DNA of 64,000 bases from Rhizobium sp. RM (lineage in GTDB: Bacteria; Pseudomonadota; Alphaproteobacteria; Rhizobiales; Rhizobiaceae), in the NCBI RefSeq assembly GCF_013390595.1, contig NZ_JACAWV010000022.1, forward strand, positions 124,001-188,000, written 5' to 3'. Each line of letters opens with the position of its first letter. The first letter of the stretch is position 1. This document shows positions 8,350-17,086 of the stretch, one piece after another. The notes under the pieces are model-generated. The model made no database searches, was not told where the DNA came from, and saw only the letters and a list, made by a program, of their open reading frames with translations. The translations under genes and the position numbers were made by a program.

Positions 8350-8592
8350 ATGTGCATGTTTTCTTCTCCCAAGACCACCGCCGCGGCCCCCGTTGCCCCG
8401 CCTGAATATGCGCAGCAGAAAACGCCTGACTATGCGGCCGCACAGGCCACCACGGCGCGGCGTGCCACCGACCGGATCAAGGGTGCGAGCAGCACCATCC
8501 TGACCTCGGCCACCGGCGTCGGCTCGCTGGCACAGACCTCCTCGCCCACGCTGACCGGCACGGACGGCAAGAAAACCCTGCTGGGAGCCTGA
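8350..8592 (+). CDS. Small phage protein preceding the portal
   Basis: About 80 residues beginning MCMFSS, with a low-complexity Ala/Pro/Thr stretch and then polar residues. Short proteins that start with Met-Cys and lie immediately upstream of T7-like head-tail connector genes are common in podovirus-type prophages. Their role is not established. ATG 8350 is preferred to 8341 because of the conserved MC start. It ends 3 bases before the portal ATG at 8596. Confidence 0.6.
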   Translation: MCMFSSPKTTAAAPVAPPEYAQQKTPDYAAAQATTARRATDRIKGASSTILTSATGVGSLAQTSSPTLTGTDGKKTLLGA

Positions 8593-8595
8593 GCC

Positions 8596-10284
8596 ATGGC
8601 CGATTTTCCCCGTTCGCACGAAACGCAGATCACCTATCACCGCCGCCGTCTGGAAGAGCTGAAACAGGTCCGCCAGCCCTGGGAAGCGGAATGGCGGGCG
8701 CTGGCCGATTACATCGAGCCAACCCGGCTTCGCCTGTCCGGCAACCGCGAAGGTCCGCGCTCACGCGCCAGGATCATCGACAGCACCGGCACCCATGCCT
8801 ATGACACCCTGAAATCCGGCATGCATTCCGGCCTCACCTCGCCCGCCCGGCCGTGGTTTCGCCTGACGACCTTCGATCCCGGCCTGAAGAAGGCGGATTC
8901 CGTCAAGGCCTATCTGGCCGCCGTGCAGGACAAGATGCGCGAAGTCTTTGCCGCATCGAACCTCTACCGCGCCTTTCATGTGGGCTATGGCGATCTTGGC
9001 CAGTTCGGCCAGTCGGTCGCCATTCTGGTGGAGGATGAGGACACCGTCATCCGCGTGCAGCAGCTTGTGCACGGCCGCTTCTGGCTTGCGCGCAACCACA
9101 AGGGCCGCGCCACCACGCTTTACCGGGTGTTTCGCTGGAGCGTGCAGCGCATTGTCGAGCGCTTCGGTTACACGCAGGTGCCGCAGCGCATTCGCGACCT
9201 CTACGACACGGCCAGATATGCCGAATGTTTCGATGTCTACCACGCCATAGAGCCGCGTTACGACCACGATCCGGCCATGCGCGACAAGCGCAACAAGCCG
9301 TTTCTCTCCAACTATTGGGTGGATGACATCGGCACGGAGCTGCTGGAAGAAAGCGGTTTCGACAGCAACCCCATCATCGCGCCCGCCTGGGAGCTGTCCG
9401 ACGACGACCATTATTCGCTGTCGCCGGGACAGAAGGCTCTGGGCGATATCAGGATGCTGCAGCTTGAACAGACCCGCAAGCTGGAGGGCATAGACAAGAA
9501 GGTGCGCCCGCCCATGAACGCGCCGACCTCCATGCAGAACAGCCCGACCTCGCTTCTGCCGGGTGCGGTGAACTATGTGGACGATCCGGCCGGCAAGGGC
9601 TTTCGCCCGGCCATGGAGGTCAATCTCAGCCTTTCGGAGCTGCGCGAAGACATCCAGGAAACCCAGCGCCGCATCGACCGCACGTTTTTCGCCGATCTGT
9701 TCTTCGCCATCACCAACATGGAAGGCGTGCAGCCGCGCAATCAGTTCGAACTGACGCAGCGCAAGGAAGAGCAGCTGCTGCAACTGGGCCCGGTGCTGGA
9801 AAATGTCTTCGGAGACCAGCTCGGACCGACCATCGACCGCACCTTCGACATTCTGGCCGCCCGCGATGAGCTGCCGCCGCCGCCGCGCGAATTGCAGGGC
9901 GAGCAGCTCAAGGTGGAATATACCTCCACGCTGGCGCAGGCGCAGATGGCGGTTTCCACCGGGCCGATCGAGCGCGGTGTCGCCTTCATCGGCCAGCTTG
10001 CCGGGGCAAGACCGGATGCGCTGGACAAGCTCGATACCGACGAGGCGATCGACCTCTATGTCGAAGCGATCGGCGCGCCGCCCTCGCTGATCCTGGCGGA
10101 CGACAAGGTACAGGCCATCCGCGACCGGCGAGCCGAGGAAGCACAGGCAAGACGGTCTGCCGAAATGGCCTCCACCATGGCACCGGCGCTGAACCAGGGC
10201 GCCAAGGCCGCCGAACTGCTGGCCAGCGCCAATGAGAACCCGAATGGCAGCGCGCTGCTGCGCCAGCTGGGGCTCGGCGCATGA
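8596..10284 (+). CDS. Phage portal (head-to-tail connector) protein, T7 gp8-like
   Basis: 562 residues of the Head_tail_con family. The ring of twelve copies forms the DNA entry and exit channel of the capsid. The N-terminal part has WRALADYIEPTR and DSTGTHAYDTLKSGMHSGLTS, a hallmark of this family. The middle has GQFGQSVAILVEDED and RVFRWSVQRIVERFG. The C-terminus is Ala-rich and helical. The length is normal and the frame is intact. It follows the small Met-Cys protein by 3 bases and its stop overlaps the next gene (ATGA at 10281). Confidence 0.92.
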   Translation: MADFPRSHETQITYHRRRLEELKQVRQPWEAEWRALADYIEPTRLRLSGNREGPRSRARIIDSTGTHAYDTLKSGMHSGLTSPARPWFRLTTFDPGLKKADSVKAYLAAVQDKMREVFAASNLYRAFHVGYGDLGQFGQSVAILVEDEDTVIRVQQLVHGRFWLARNHKGRATTLYRVFRWSVQRIVERFGYTQVPQRIRDLYDTARYAECFDVYHAIEPRYDHDPAMRDKRNKPFLSNYWVDDIGTELLEESGFDSNPIIAPAWELSDDDHYSLSPGQKALGDIRMLQLEQTRKLEGIDKKVRPPMNAPTSMQNSPTSLLPGAVNYVDDPAGKGFRPAMEVNLSLSELREDIQETQRRIDRTFFADLFFAITNMEGVQPRNQFELTQRKEEQLLQLGPVLENVFGDQLGPTIDRTFDILAARDELPPPPRELQGEQLKVEYTSTLAQAQMAVSTGPIERGVAFIGQLAGARPDALDKLDTDEAIDLYVEAIGAPPSLILADDKVQAIRDRRAEEAQARRSAEMASTMAPALNQGAKAAELLASANENPNGSALLRQLGLGA

Positions 10285-10643
10285 CGGATTTCACCCATTT
10301 GAGCCAACAACCTTCTGCCCTTCACACCTTGGAGCGTGACGAAATCACGATGGCGTTTCGTGATGTCTTTGCTCTCGATGCCGGCAAGCGCGTGCTGTTC
10401 TGGATGCTGGAACAATGCGCCATCTACCAGGATGCCTATTCGGGGGAACTGACCAACGCAACGAACTACACGCTTGGCAGGCAGGGTGCCGGTCGCAAGC
10501 TTATCGCACAGCTCGATAGCATCGACCCAACCTTCTACCCGAAGCTGTTGCTGGCCATCGCGGATTTCAGGGCCATGGATGAGGCGGCGGCAAAACGCCG
10601 TGCCTCAAGCGAGGAAGGTGAAGACCATGACGTTGATGCCTAA
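10281..10643 (+). CDS. Bbp19-family phage protein
   Basis: 120 residues. The central segment FALDAGKRVLFWMLEQCAIY and a later TLGRQGAGRKL match the small Bbp19-type proteins encoded between portal and scaffold in BPP-1-like phages. Its role is unknown. It overlaps the portal stop by ATGA and overlaps the scaffold start at 10627 by 17 bases, so translation of the three genes is coupled. Confidence 0.7.
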   Translation: MTDFTHLSQQPSALHTLERDEITMAFRDVFALDAGKRVLFWMLEQCAIYQDAYSGELTNATNYTLGRQGAGRKLIAQLDSIDPTFYPKLLLAIADFRAMDEAAAKRRASSEEGEDHDVDA

Positions 10644-11358
10644 CAGGTGGCTTGGCCTGACGGCGTTCCTGTTTGCTGCCGAAGGCAGCGGTTCCGGCAG
10701 CCCCGGAGGCGATGGCGTATCGCCCTCTCCCGAGGCTGTGCTGTTTCCCGATGACAGGGCGCAGACCGGCGATGAGGCTGAAAACGGCCAAACCCTGACC
10801 ATTGCCGATGCAAAAGCCGACGATGACGCGGTTGATGACCCCGCCAGTGACGAGGCTGGCGAACTGGCTGACACGGTGCCCGAAGACGGCAGATACAGCC
10901 TGACCATGCCGGAAGGCGTGGAGGTCGATCAGGAGCTTCTCGATGCGCTGGGCACCGATTTCAGGGACATGGGCCTGACCAGCCGGCAGGCACAGAAACT
11001 GGCCGATACCTTCATCGAGACACAGACGAAACGCGGTGCTGCCGCAGCCGAAGGCTGGGCCAACCGTGTGCAGGGCTGGGCCGATGACGCCCGCAGGGAC
11101 CGGGATATCGGCGGCCACAAATGGCAGGGCACGGTGTCCAATGCGCAGCGCGCCCTTTCCACCCTCGGGACACCTGCCCTGAAGGAATATCTGAACGCCA
11201 GCGGCGGAGGCAACCACCCAGAACTCATCCGGATATTTGCGAAAGTCGGATCGATGATCCGCGAGGACAACCCACCAACCGGAGGCGCAGACGGCGACGG
11301 CAGGAAGGCCGAAACCGCTCACCTTCTTTTTCCTAACGACGCACCGAAGGGCAAATAA
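10627..11358 (+). CDS. Probable capsid assembly scaffold protein
   Basis: About 243 residues, acidic, with a Gly/Ser-rich N-terminus and an Asp/Glu/Ala-rich middle. A helical C-terminal half follows with LTSRQAQKLADTFIETQ and HPELIRIFAKVGSMI. Acidic composition, position between portal and major capsid, and a C-terminal helix are those of podovirus scaffold proteins. ATG 10627 is chosen over 10474 because the longer start would lie inside Bbp19. The stop is 3 bases before the capsid ATG. Confidence 0.75.
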   Translation: MTLMPNRWLGLTAFLFAAEGSGSGSPGGDGVSPSPEAVLFPDDRAQTGDEAENGQTLTIADAKADDDAVDDPASDEAGELADTVPEDGRYSLTMPEGVEVDQELLDALGTDFRDMGLTSRQAQKLADTFIETQTKRGAAAAEGWANRVQGWADDARRDRDIGGHKWQGTVSNAQRALSTLGTPALKEYLNASGGGNHPELIRIFAKVGSMIREDNPPTGGADGDGRKAETAHLLFPNDAPKGK

Positions 11359-11361
11359 GCT

Positions 11362-12402
11362 ATGGCTATCATTGGTAGCACCGTTCCCACCCTCGTCGAC
11401 GCCCACAAGGCATCCGGTGAGGGCATCGTTCTTGAACTGCTGGCGCAGAACAACCCCATTCTGAAGGATGCGATTGCCACCCAGTGCAATCTCAAAGGCA
11501 TTCACCGCCACTCCATCCGCACCGGCCTGCCATCGGCCGGCTGGGGCAAACTTTACAAGGGTGTGCAGAAGTCGAAGAGCACGCTGCAGCAGGTGGACGA
11601 CACGACAGGTTTTCTCGAAGCGCGCTCGGAAATCGATACGCGCCTGCTGAAACTGGCGCCAGACCCGGCCAAGCAGCGTCTGGTCGACAGCGCACCGTTT
11701 CTGGAAGCCATGAACCAGGAAATGGCAACCGGCCTTTTCTACCACGACACGGACAAGACCCCGGAAAAGTTCAAGGGTTTTGCGCCGCGTTTCAGCGCCT
11801 ATAACAGCAACATTCCCGACCCGACGCGGCCAAACGCCGCCAACCAGGTGATCAATGCCGGTGGCACCGGCGGCGACAACACCTCCATCTGGTTCGTGAC
11901 CTGGGCCGACCATGCCGCATCCCTGCTCTACCCCGAAGGCACCAAGGCCGGCGTGGAAGTGATGGACAAGGGCGAAGAGCCGGTGAAGGACGACGACGGC
12001 AACACCTATTACGCCAAGGTCACCGCCTTCGAGTGGCACATGGGCGCTTTCGTCAAGGATTACCGCTACATGGCGCGTATCGCCAATATCGATGTGTCGG
12101 AGATGATGGCCGGCAATGTCGACCTCTGGAAGCTTCTGCGCCAGGCTTATTACCGCCTCTACATGACCTACGGCATCAACGCCAAGGGCGGCCGCACGGT
12201 GTGCTACATGAACCGCCAGGTCATGGAAATTCTTGACGAACAGTCCACCGACCGTGGCCTGACGACGGGACGCGCCAACTCCGTGCCGCTGAAATCCGCC
12301 AACCTCGAAGGCGAGGAAGTGACGACTTATCGCAACATCCCGATCCGCATCGCGGACTCGCTTCTAAGCACCGAGGCGCCGGTTCCGCCCGTCGCACTCT
12401 GA
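11362..12402 (+). CDS. Phage major capsid protein (Bbp17-like)
   Basis: 346 residues, directly after the scaffold gene. The start MAIIGSTVPTLVDAHK and the segments LVDSAPFLEAMNQEMA, YYAKVTAFEWHMG and TVCYMNRQVMEILD resemble the major head proteins of BPP-1-type and related podoviruses. It is intact with no stops. A hairpin lies 16 bases after its stop, which may limit transcription of the cement gene relative to capsid. Confidence 0.82.
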   Translation: MAIIGSTVPTLVDAHKASGEGIVLELLAQNNPILKDAIATQCNLKGIHRHSIRTGLPSAGWGKLYKGVQKSKSTLQQVDDTTGFLEARSEIDTRLLKLAPDPAKQRLVDSAPFLEAMNQEMATGLFYHDTDKTPEKFKGFAPRFSAYNSNIPDPTRPNAANQVINAGGTGGDNTSIWFVTWADHAASLLYPEGTKAGVEVMDKGEEPVKDDDGNTYYAKVTAFEWHMGAFVKDYRYMARIANIDVSEMMAGNVDLWKLLRQAYYRLYMTYGINAKGGRTVCYMNRQVMEILDEQSTDRGLTTGRANSVPLKSANLEGEEVTTYRNIPIRIADSLLSTEAPVPPVAL

Positions 12403-12418
12403 CAATTGCCCAAAGCGT

Positions 12419-12442
12419 CTGCCGCCAGTTTCAGGGCGGCAG
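12419..12442 (+). terminator. Hairpin between capsid and cement genes
   Basis: CTGCCGCC pairs with GGCGGCAG (8 bp) around the loop AGTTTCAG and is followed by GCCCTCTCCC, without a T-run. A second hairpin with the same loop core (TTCAG) and the same CCCTCTCC tail lies at 13279, so this is a phage-specific pausing, partial termination or mRNA-stability element. Confidence 0.45.
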
Positions 12443-12522
12443 GCCCTCTCCCCGCTTGTCTCGTTGCCGCAGCGGATACCCCCGAAACCGCATTCGGTCG
12501 ACGTTTGAGAAAGGAATACGTC

Positions 12523-12933
12523 GTGATTTTCGACACTCAAAGCATGCTTTCCAACGCCCAGGCCGTGACAGCCACGGCGCCTTCCGCCAACACGCTCGAC
12601 CTCGGCCCTGTTGCCTCCGGCATCGCCCGCGATATCGGCAAGGGCAAAGCGGTCCCGTTCCGCCTGCAGGTGGTGGAGGATTTCAACAACCTCACCTCGC
12701 TGACGCTCGACCTGCAGAGCGACGACAACACCGGCTTTTCATCGCCGAAAAGCCTCTGGTCGCAGACGGTTCCGCTGGCGGAGCTGAAAACCGGCAAGGT
12801 TCTGCTGCCGGAGTATCTGCCGCGTGGCACGGCCGAACGTTATCTGCGGCTGAACTACACGGTCACCGGCACAGCGCCGACGGCGGGCAGGATCACCGCT
12901 GGCGTGACACTCGGAAACCATTCCAATGGTTAA
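12523..12933 (+). CDS. Bbp16-family capsid cement protein
   Basis: 136 residues from GTG 12523, preceded by GAGAAAGGA. Longer upstream frames would cross the hairpin. The protein starts IFDTQSMLSNAQAVT and contains NTLDLGP, VVEDFNNLTSLTLDLQSDD, and a C-terminal LRLNYTVTGTAPTAGRITAGV. This is the Bbp16 cement pattern, a beta-rich protein that decorates and stabilises the mature head. It overlaps the next gene by 8 bases. Confidence 0.82.
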   Translation: MIFDTQSMLSNAQAVTATAPSANTLDLGPVASGIARDIGKGKAVPFRLQVVEDFNNLTSLTLDLQSDDNTGFSSPKSLWSQTVPLAELKTGKVLLPEYLPRGTAERYLRLNYTVTGTAPTAGRITAGVTLGNHSNG

Positions 12934-13234
12934 GGTCATCGCCAGTACCCGTGGGTACATCGACGGTGAAATCCGCGAGGCGGGCGACAGCTTCGAGATT
13001 GACGATGCGCTGTGGAAGGACGAAACGCGCCGGCCGAAATGGGTGGCGCCCTACACGCCCGAACGCGCCGCAGCCGTGCGGCAGGACAGCACCCGCAAAC
13101 CGGTGAAAAACGTCGCCAGACCGGCTGCCGGATCAACCGGGCCGAAAGGCGATGGCGTGCAGCGGGAACCGGGCGGCCCGCCGCCCGACTGGTTGCCGCA
13201 ACAGCAGCCGGACCCGGACAGCCCGGCCGACTGA
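12926..13234 (+). CDS. Small phage hypothetical protein after the cement gene
   Basis: 102 residues. The first 50 residues are ordered (KVIASTRGYIDGEIREAGD, then WVAPYTPE). The second half is Pro/Gly/Gln-rich and probably disordered. The opening resembles small head-associated proteins in which a 'G-x-I-R-x-G-D-x-F' strand is common. It overlaps the Bbp16 stop, so it is coupled to it. The role is unknown. Confidence 0.6.
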   Translation: MVKVIASTRGYIDGEIREAGDSFEIDDALWKDETRRPKWVAPYTPERAAAVRQDSTRKPVKNVARPAAGSTGPKGDGVQREPGGPPPDWLPQQQPDPDSPAD

Positions 13235-13278
13235 GCCACAGCGCCAGCGGCTGCGGACCGGCAAACGCGCAAACATCG

Positions 13279-13297
13279 GGGCGGCTTCAGGCCGCCC
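13279..13297 (+). terminator. Hairpin before the SGNH virion gene
   Basis: A perfect 7-bp stem GGGCGGC/GCCGCCC with loop TTCAG is followed by TCTCCTCC. It resembles the hairpin at 12419 in loop core and tail. There is no T-run, so partial termination or processing is as likely as full termination. Confidence 0.4.
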
Positions 13298-13334
13298 TCT
13301 CCTCCGCTCTATCCTCTTTTCCAGACGGTGACCC

Positions 13335-14795
13335 ATGGCAGAACTTTACAACGAGCAGCGCGTTCTCGGCGTGCGCTTTGTCGATGACAGCACGAAGATG
13401 TTCAACGACCAGCGCGTTCTGGGTGTGGTGCCGCTGACCCGCGCCACGAAATCCACCAATCTGGTGGCGCTCTATGGCGACAGCCTGGTGGCGCAGACCT
13501 TCATGGACCCCGGCACGCGGGTACGCCGCACCGTCTATAACAGCATCAACATTGCCAATGCGCTGAGCGGCCAGAGAATGCAGTTCGTGGTCAAGCGCGC
13601 TGCATCCGGCGAGCGCAGCGACCAGATCCTGCAGCGTTTTCTGGCCGATCTCGGCAATGGCTCGCTGGTTGCCAGCGGTGCGGGCACGCTGATCTTCACC
13701 ATGGGCACCAATGACATCGCCCAGAGCAGCTACACCGACCTTTTGAGCGGCGCGGCGGTTACGCTGACCAATGTGGCCGACAACATCGTCGCCAATGCCG
13801 CACGGCTTCTGAACGCCTGCAGCGCACTTGGCATTCAGTGCATTTTCCGCACCCTGCATGGCGCATCCAACTACAATGCGACGATGATTGCCGCGACCGC
13901 CGATGCCAACCGCAAGATCCAGGCGCTCTGCAAGGGACGGCGCGACGTGCACCTTCTGGAAGTGCGCGATGCGCTGCGGAACCCGCTGACCACCACCAGC
14001 AGCGCAATTACCTTCCGCACCGGCGCGATGATGAACGATTCCGGTGTTCTCGTGCATGAGGCGGTTCCCGGCGCCTATGCGGTGGGCAAGAAGCTTGCCG
14101 ACATCATAAGGGAAGCTATTCCACCCCTTCCCGTTTCCTATTCTGATGCCTCGGAACGCTATTCCGCGAACTACCCGACCCAGCTTCTGACCAACCCGGA
14201 ATTTTCAGGCACCAGCGGCACCCTGAACGCCGGCGGAACGCTTGGCACCAATGCCACAGGCGGCGCACTGGCCGGTGTGCCGACAAGCTGGATTGCGCGG
14301 CGCCGCGCCAACGACACCACCACGGCCTTTACCGTGAATGTGGGAGAAGACGCGGCCGGGCGTTACGTGGAATTCGTCATCACCGCAACGGCAGCCAATG
14401 GTGGCATTCTGTTCCAGAACGAAGTGACCAGCCCCGCCACCAAGGTCACCGCCGGCGAGGTTCTGCAGGGCTTCTCCACCGTCGAGGTCATGTCGGGCGC
14501 AACAAATCTGGGTGCCGCCTCGCCCTCCATGGATTTCAACTACACCCGAGATGGCGTCAACACCTCGATCTATGCCCACGGCTGCAACCAGCCAGGCACC
14601 GGCGTCGGCAATTACGGCGTCTTCCCTTCGACCGAAGGTTTCACCTTCGAAGACGCCACCGAACCGGCAACCCTGCCCGCCTTCGACAGCGTCCAATGGA
14701 TCGTCAGCCGCGCCCTCGACATCATCTTCATGGCCCCCGGCTCCGCCACAATCCGCGTGCGCCGACCGAGGCTGGAGAAGCTGGCGGTGGTTTGA
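13335..14795 (+). CDS. Phage virion protein with SGNH-hydrolase domain
   Basis: 486 residues. Residues 40-260 form an SGNH/GDSL-type esterase: LYGDSLV (block I Ser), TMGTNDIAQ (block III Asn) and GVLVHEAVPGAY (C-terminal His). Residues 270-480 are beta-rich, resembling a carbohydrate-binding or receptor domain. The N-terminus holds a short tandem repeat, YNEQRVLGV at 5-13 and FNDQRVLGV at 23-31, perhaps a particle-docking element. Such esterases sit on phage tail spikes and de-esterify surface polysaccharide. It is the last phage gene in view. Confidence 0.72.
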   Translation: MAELYNEQRVLGVRFVDDSTKMFNDQRVLGVVPLTRATKSTNLVALYGDSLVAQTFMDPGTRVRRTVYNSINIANALSGQRMQFVVKRAASGERSDQILQRFLADLGNGSLVASGAGTLIFTMGTNDIAQSSYTDLLSGAAVTLTNVADNIVANAARLLNACSALGIQCIFRTLHGASNYNATMIAATADANRKIQALCKGRRDVHLLEVRDALRNPLTTTSSAITFRTGAMMNDSGVLVHEAVPGAYAVGKKLADIIREAIPPLPVSYSDASERYSANYPTQLLTNPEFSGTSGTLNAGGTLGTNATGGALAGVPTSWIARRRANDTTTAFTVNVGEDAAGRYVEFVITATAANGGILFQNEVTSPATKVTAGEVLQGFSTVEVMSGATNLGAASPSMDFNYTRDGVNTSIYAHGCNQPGTGVGNYGVFPSTEGFTFEDATEPATLPAFDSVQWIVSRALDIIFMAPGSATIRVRRPRLEKLAVV

Positions 14796-15221
14796 GCGTG
14801 CCGTCGCTTGTACCGATGATCCGTCATCAGGATGCATAGATTGAACGGCATTGTCCCCATCGAAGGAGGGCCGAGTGCCGTTCCCGGAGAGACGCGCGGA
14901 CCGCGAAAAGACGTTGAACGCTGCGTGAGCCGGACGCAGACGGAGGGAATTTGTCGATGTAAAGCAGCGGTTGGAAAGCGCCAAATGCGGCCGTCCTCCG
15001 GCCGAGGCAGAGATTGAAAAGAGATCTATTCTGGCTCGGTCGGAGAGGGCCGATCGCGTAGACTCCTACATCCGCAGCTATATGCTGCTCCTCGGAGAAA
15101 CCTGCCTGAAACGCCGGAAAACAGTTTGTTTCCGCTCCGTCAGGGGGACCGACAGTGCAGCTTCTCACCCGTTTAAATCTACCAGCGATAAGCGATCCTT
15201 GTTGGGTGTGTATACCGCCCG
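14796..15221. other. Non-coding right flank of prophage remnant
   Basis: Short frames at 14832-15017 and 14971-15225 (plus) and 14827-15168 (minus) lack ribosome-binding sites and recognisable protein patterns. No tRNA or attachment repeat was seen. The GC content drops near 15150, where the next accessory region begins. Confidence 0.5.
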
Positions 15222-15620
15222 CTAAAGACTCTTTGGTTTATGGGAGGCGTGTCTTTCTATTTCGTCGGAAGCTAACCCGTACCGATAAATCGCTATAAAG
15301 TTAAAGTATGCAAGAACAGAAAGCATGATTGACACGAGAAAGATTGGCATCCCTAGGTGTACAACATTATAAAGGTCCACGAAGCTCCACAGTAAATCAA
15401 CCAATATGAAACCAATTAAAACAAAACAGGTCTTCTTTTTGCTCAGAAAGCCCCTCCAACGCACATCAAATGCATAACAATATACTAGAAAGAACGCAAA
15501 AGAAGCGCAAACAGTCCGCGCCGCAGCTATGGGTCCGAAATCCTCCGGGGGCCAGAGCAAAAGCCCCACCGCCAATACGAGATTCGATACTGAATAAATT
15601 TTCCAGATCAATTTGGTCAT
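15222..15620 (-). CDS. Four-helix membrane protein, paralogue of the gene at 36368
   Basis: 132 residues beginning MTKLIWKIYSVSNL, with four hydrophobic segments (around residues 8-22, 36-51, 63-80 and 90-110) and a short basic tail. It shares its whole layout with the protein at 36368-36721: both have MTK-x-WKIYS at the start, CYAFDV/CFYAFDV in the middle, and IAIYRYG/TAIYRYG near the end. The DNA is AT-richer than its surroundings. The function is unknown. It probably derives from an accessory or mobile pool. Confidence 0.6.
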   Translation of the reverse strand: MTKLIWKIYSVSNLVLAVGLLLWPPEDFGPIAAARTVCASFAFFLVYCYAFDVRWRGFLSKKKTCFVLIGFILVDLLWSFVDLYNVVHLGMPIFLVSIMLSVLAYFNFIAIYRYGLASDEIERHASHKPKSL

Positions 15621-16060
15621 AATTGCTTTTTCTCGCGTCGTGCATGGAGCATATTCTTGAATATACGGTGGATTCTGTCCCGCTACAGGTTACGTAAATC
15701 CTAAGCCGTCACGACAAGCGCACATTATGCAGCACCGTTCACATTCTTTGTGCAAAAGTAGCGCGTTCGGCGCCGGCGAGATCAGAAATGAAGAGCGCAA
15801 GATGCCGCAACGTCGAGACGTCTTTGTCAAGAAAGTTGCCGCGAAATCGCCGGTGTCGGGCAGCTTGATTAAGCGGAATCAATTCCCTTGGAACCGCACA
15901 GTTTATTACCAGCCAGGATCACTGGAATCTTCCGGATTGGCTGGGATGCGCCAAGACCGGTCATTGCGGCCGCCGCGAAACTCCTTATTGTGTGGCATCG
16001 AGCTCTCTGTTTTCGGCGACTATAGCGCGATTTAAATAATACAAACAACTTTAAGTTATA
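15621..16060. other. AT-richer intergenic region
   Basis: No convincing gene is present. A plus frame at 15727-16035 has poor codon use, no ribosome-binding site and no family resemblance. The region may hold the promoter of the minus-strand membrane gene ending at 15222. Confidence 0.45.
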
Positions 16061-17086
16061 TCAGGAGCGTGCAAATAAATCGGCTGCTTTTCTTGCTACG
16101 ATGTCGTGGATAGCAGTTCTTGAAAGTCCTTTCGGATCAGCGAAAAGTTCTGGGGCAGCGGTCCGCCCGGTTTCAGAACCTTCGGGCAAGAACGTGTAGT
16201 GGCCAACGCCGCCGCTCAGAACCTCGGACCTGCAAAGCGGTATGTGCTCGGACAGCCATTGGCAGCATTGCATGGGTGGAGCGATCGCGTCGTCGTCCCC
16301 ACCTATTAAGTAAACCGGTATCCTGATGTGCTGAAGACTGTCTTGTGAGAAGCCTAAGACAGAGCGTCCCGGTGCAATGCCGAGCGCCGAACGGACTCGA
16401 GCCTCCGAGAAATCTGCGCGGCGTCGATCCCAGGAAGCCCGGAAAACCGGATTTTCATAAAGGTTTGGGAGTTCATCGGCGAGATTCGGAAACTCTCGTG
16501 GCCCTCTGACAGGGCTTCTTAGTGGGTTGTCCGGTTCGAACTGTGAGAATGCAACGCGCGCACCGGCCAACAATAGAGCGGTGTAGGCTCCGGCGGAAAA
16601 GCCTGCCGCAAATATCTGACTATTGATCTCAACTCCTAATTCGCTCCGCCAGCTAGACTGGTCAAGAATGGCCTTGAAGTCAGCGGCTCGCTCCCACATG
16701 CAGAGAAACCCTTCGGCGCGGTACGGTTCTGACCCTGTGTTGCCGTGGTGATTAATCGCCAATGCGATATAGCCCTGCTGAGCTAGGCGGAAGCCAAGCC
16801 ACTCTAGAGCGGCCGCTGTGGCTCCTGTCCCGTGCGAAAGGAGGACGAGCGGAAAAGAAACATAGGCGCGGGATGCTGGCGCATTGACGATGACGGCTTC
16901 TCTCCTGAACCACGACGTTTCCAAAGGGCCATCCGCGACTGATCCGACATCAACGGGATACCACGCAGTCCATACCAAAGGACGAGCAGCTATCCCGTCC
17001 CAACTTCGACGTAGAGGATCGACTGCAAAGCCTGACTTTAAACCAACCAGCATGCGATCCTCCGGAGTTCCCGTTGCCCTAGCCAT
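16061..17086 (-). CDS. Alpha/beta-hydrolase, dienelactone hydrolase/PAF-acetylhydrolase type
   Basis: 341 residues. The oxyanion loop is LLSHGTGATA (near 84), the nucleophile elbow is AAGFSAGAY (Ser near 168), the acid is in GGDDDAIAPP, and the base is His in GGVGHYTFLPEG. The N-terminal RPLVWTAWYPVD is typical of predicted dienelactone hydrolase-like enzymes that precede the fold with a beta-strand region. No signal peptide is visible. The physiological ester is unknown. It lies alone in a sparse region. Confidence 0.8.
   Translation of the reverse strand: MARATGTPEDRMLVGLKSGFAVDPLRRSWDGIAARPLVWTAWYPVDVGSVADGPLETSWFRREAVIVNAPASRAYVSFPLVLLSHGTGATAAALEWLGFRLAQQGYIALAINHHGNTGSEPYRAEGFLCMWERAADFKAILDQSSWRSELGVEINSQIFAAGFSAGAYTALLLAGARVAFSQFEPDNPLRSPVRGPREFPNLADELPNLYENPVFRASWDRRRADFSEARVRSALGIAPGRSVLGFSQDSLQHIRIPVYLIGGDDDAIAPPMQCCQWLSEHIPLCRSEVLSGGVGHYTFLPEGSETGRTAAPELFADPKGLSRTAIHDIVARKAADLFARS

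Larger units (their letters stand above)
1..14795 (+). mobile_element. Decayed prophage, podovirus/BPP-1-like head module
   Basis: The plus-strand genes run terminase small, terminase large, then (after an interruption) a small protein, portal, Bbp19-like, scaffold, major capsid, Bbp16-like cement, a small protein and an SGNH virion protein. This is the packaging and head order of short-tailed phages related to Bordetella BPP-1. Tail tube, tail fibre, lysis, integrase and repressor genes are absent after 14795, and the left part lies outside the window. The block 2022-8340 is cellular cargo in mostly the opposite orientation. The element is therefore probably a remnant or a rearranged prophage. 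Boundaries and attachment sites cannot be seen. Confidence 0.75.

Noticed and set aside
8761..9783. 340-codon minus-strand frame opposite the portal gene
   Set aside because: Antisense shadow of a well-supported portal gene; composition is typical of GC-rich reverse frames.
10567..12039. 490-codon minus-strand frame opposite scaffold and capsid genes
   Set aside because: Spans two clear phage genes on the other strand; no domain pattern.
14796..15221. Search for a tRNA or attachment site at the prophage right edge
   Set aside because: No cloverleaf-compatible sequence or repeat of the left side was seen; the left edge is outside the window.
14971..15225. 84-codon plus frame after the prophage
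   Set aside because: Overlaps another frame and lacks ribosome-binding site and family resemblance.
15727..16035. 102-codon plus frame in the accessory gap
   Set aside because: No ribosome-binding site and no membrane or domain features; low-complexity content.
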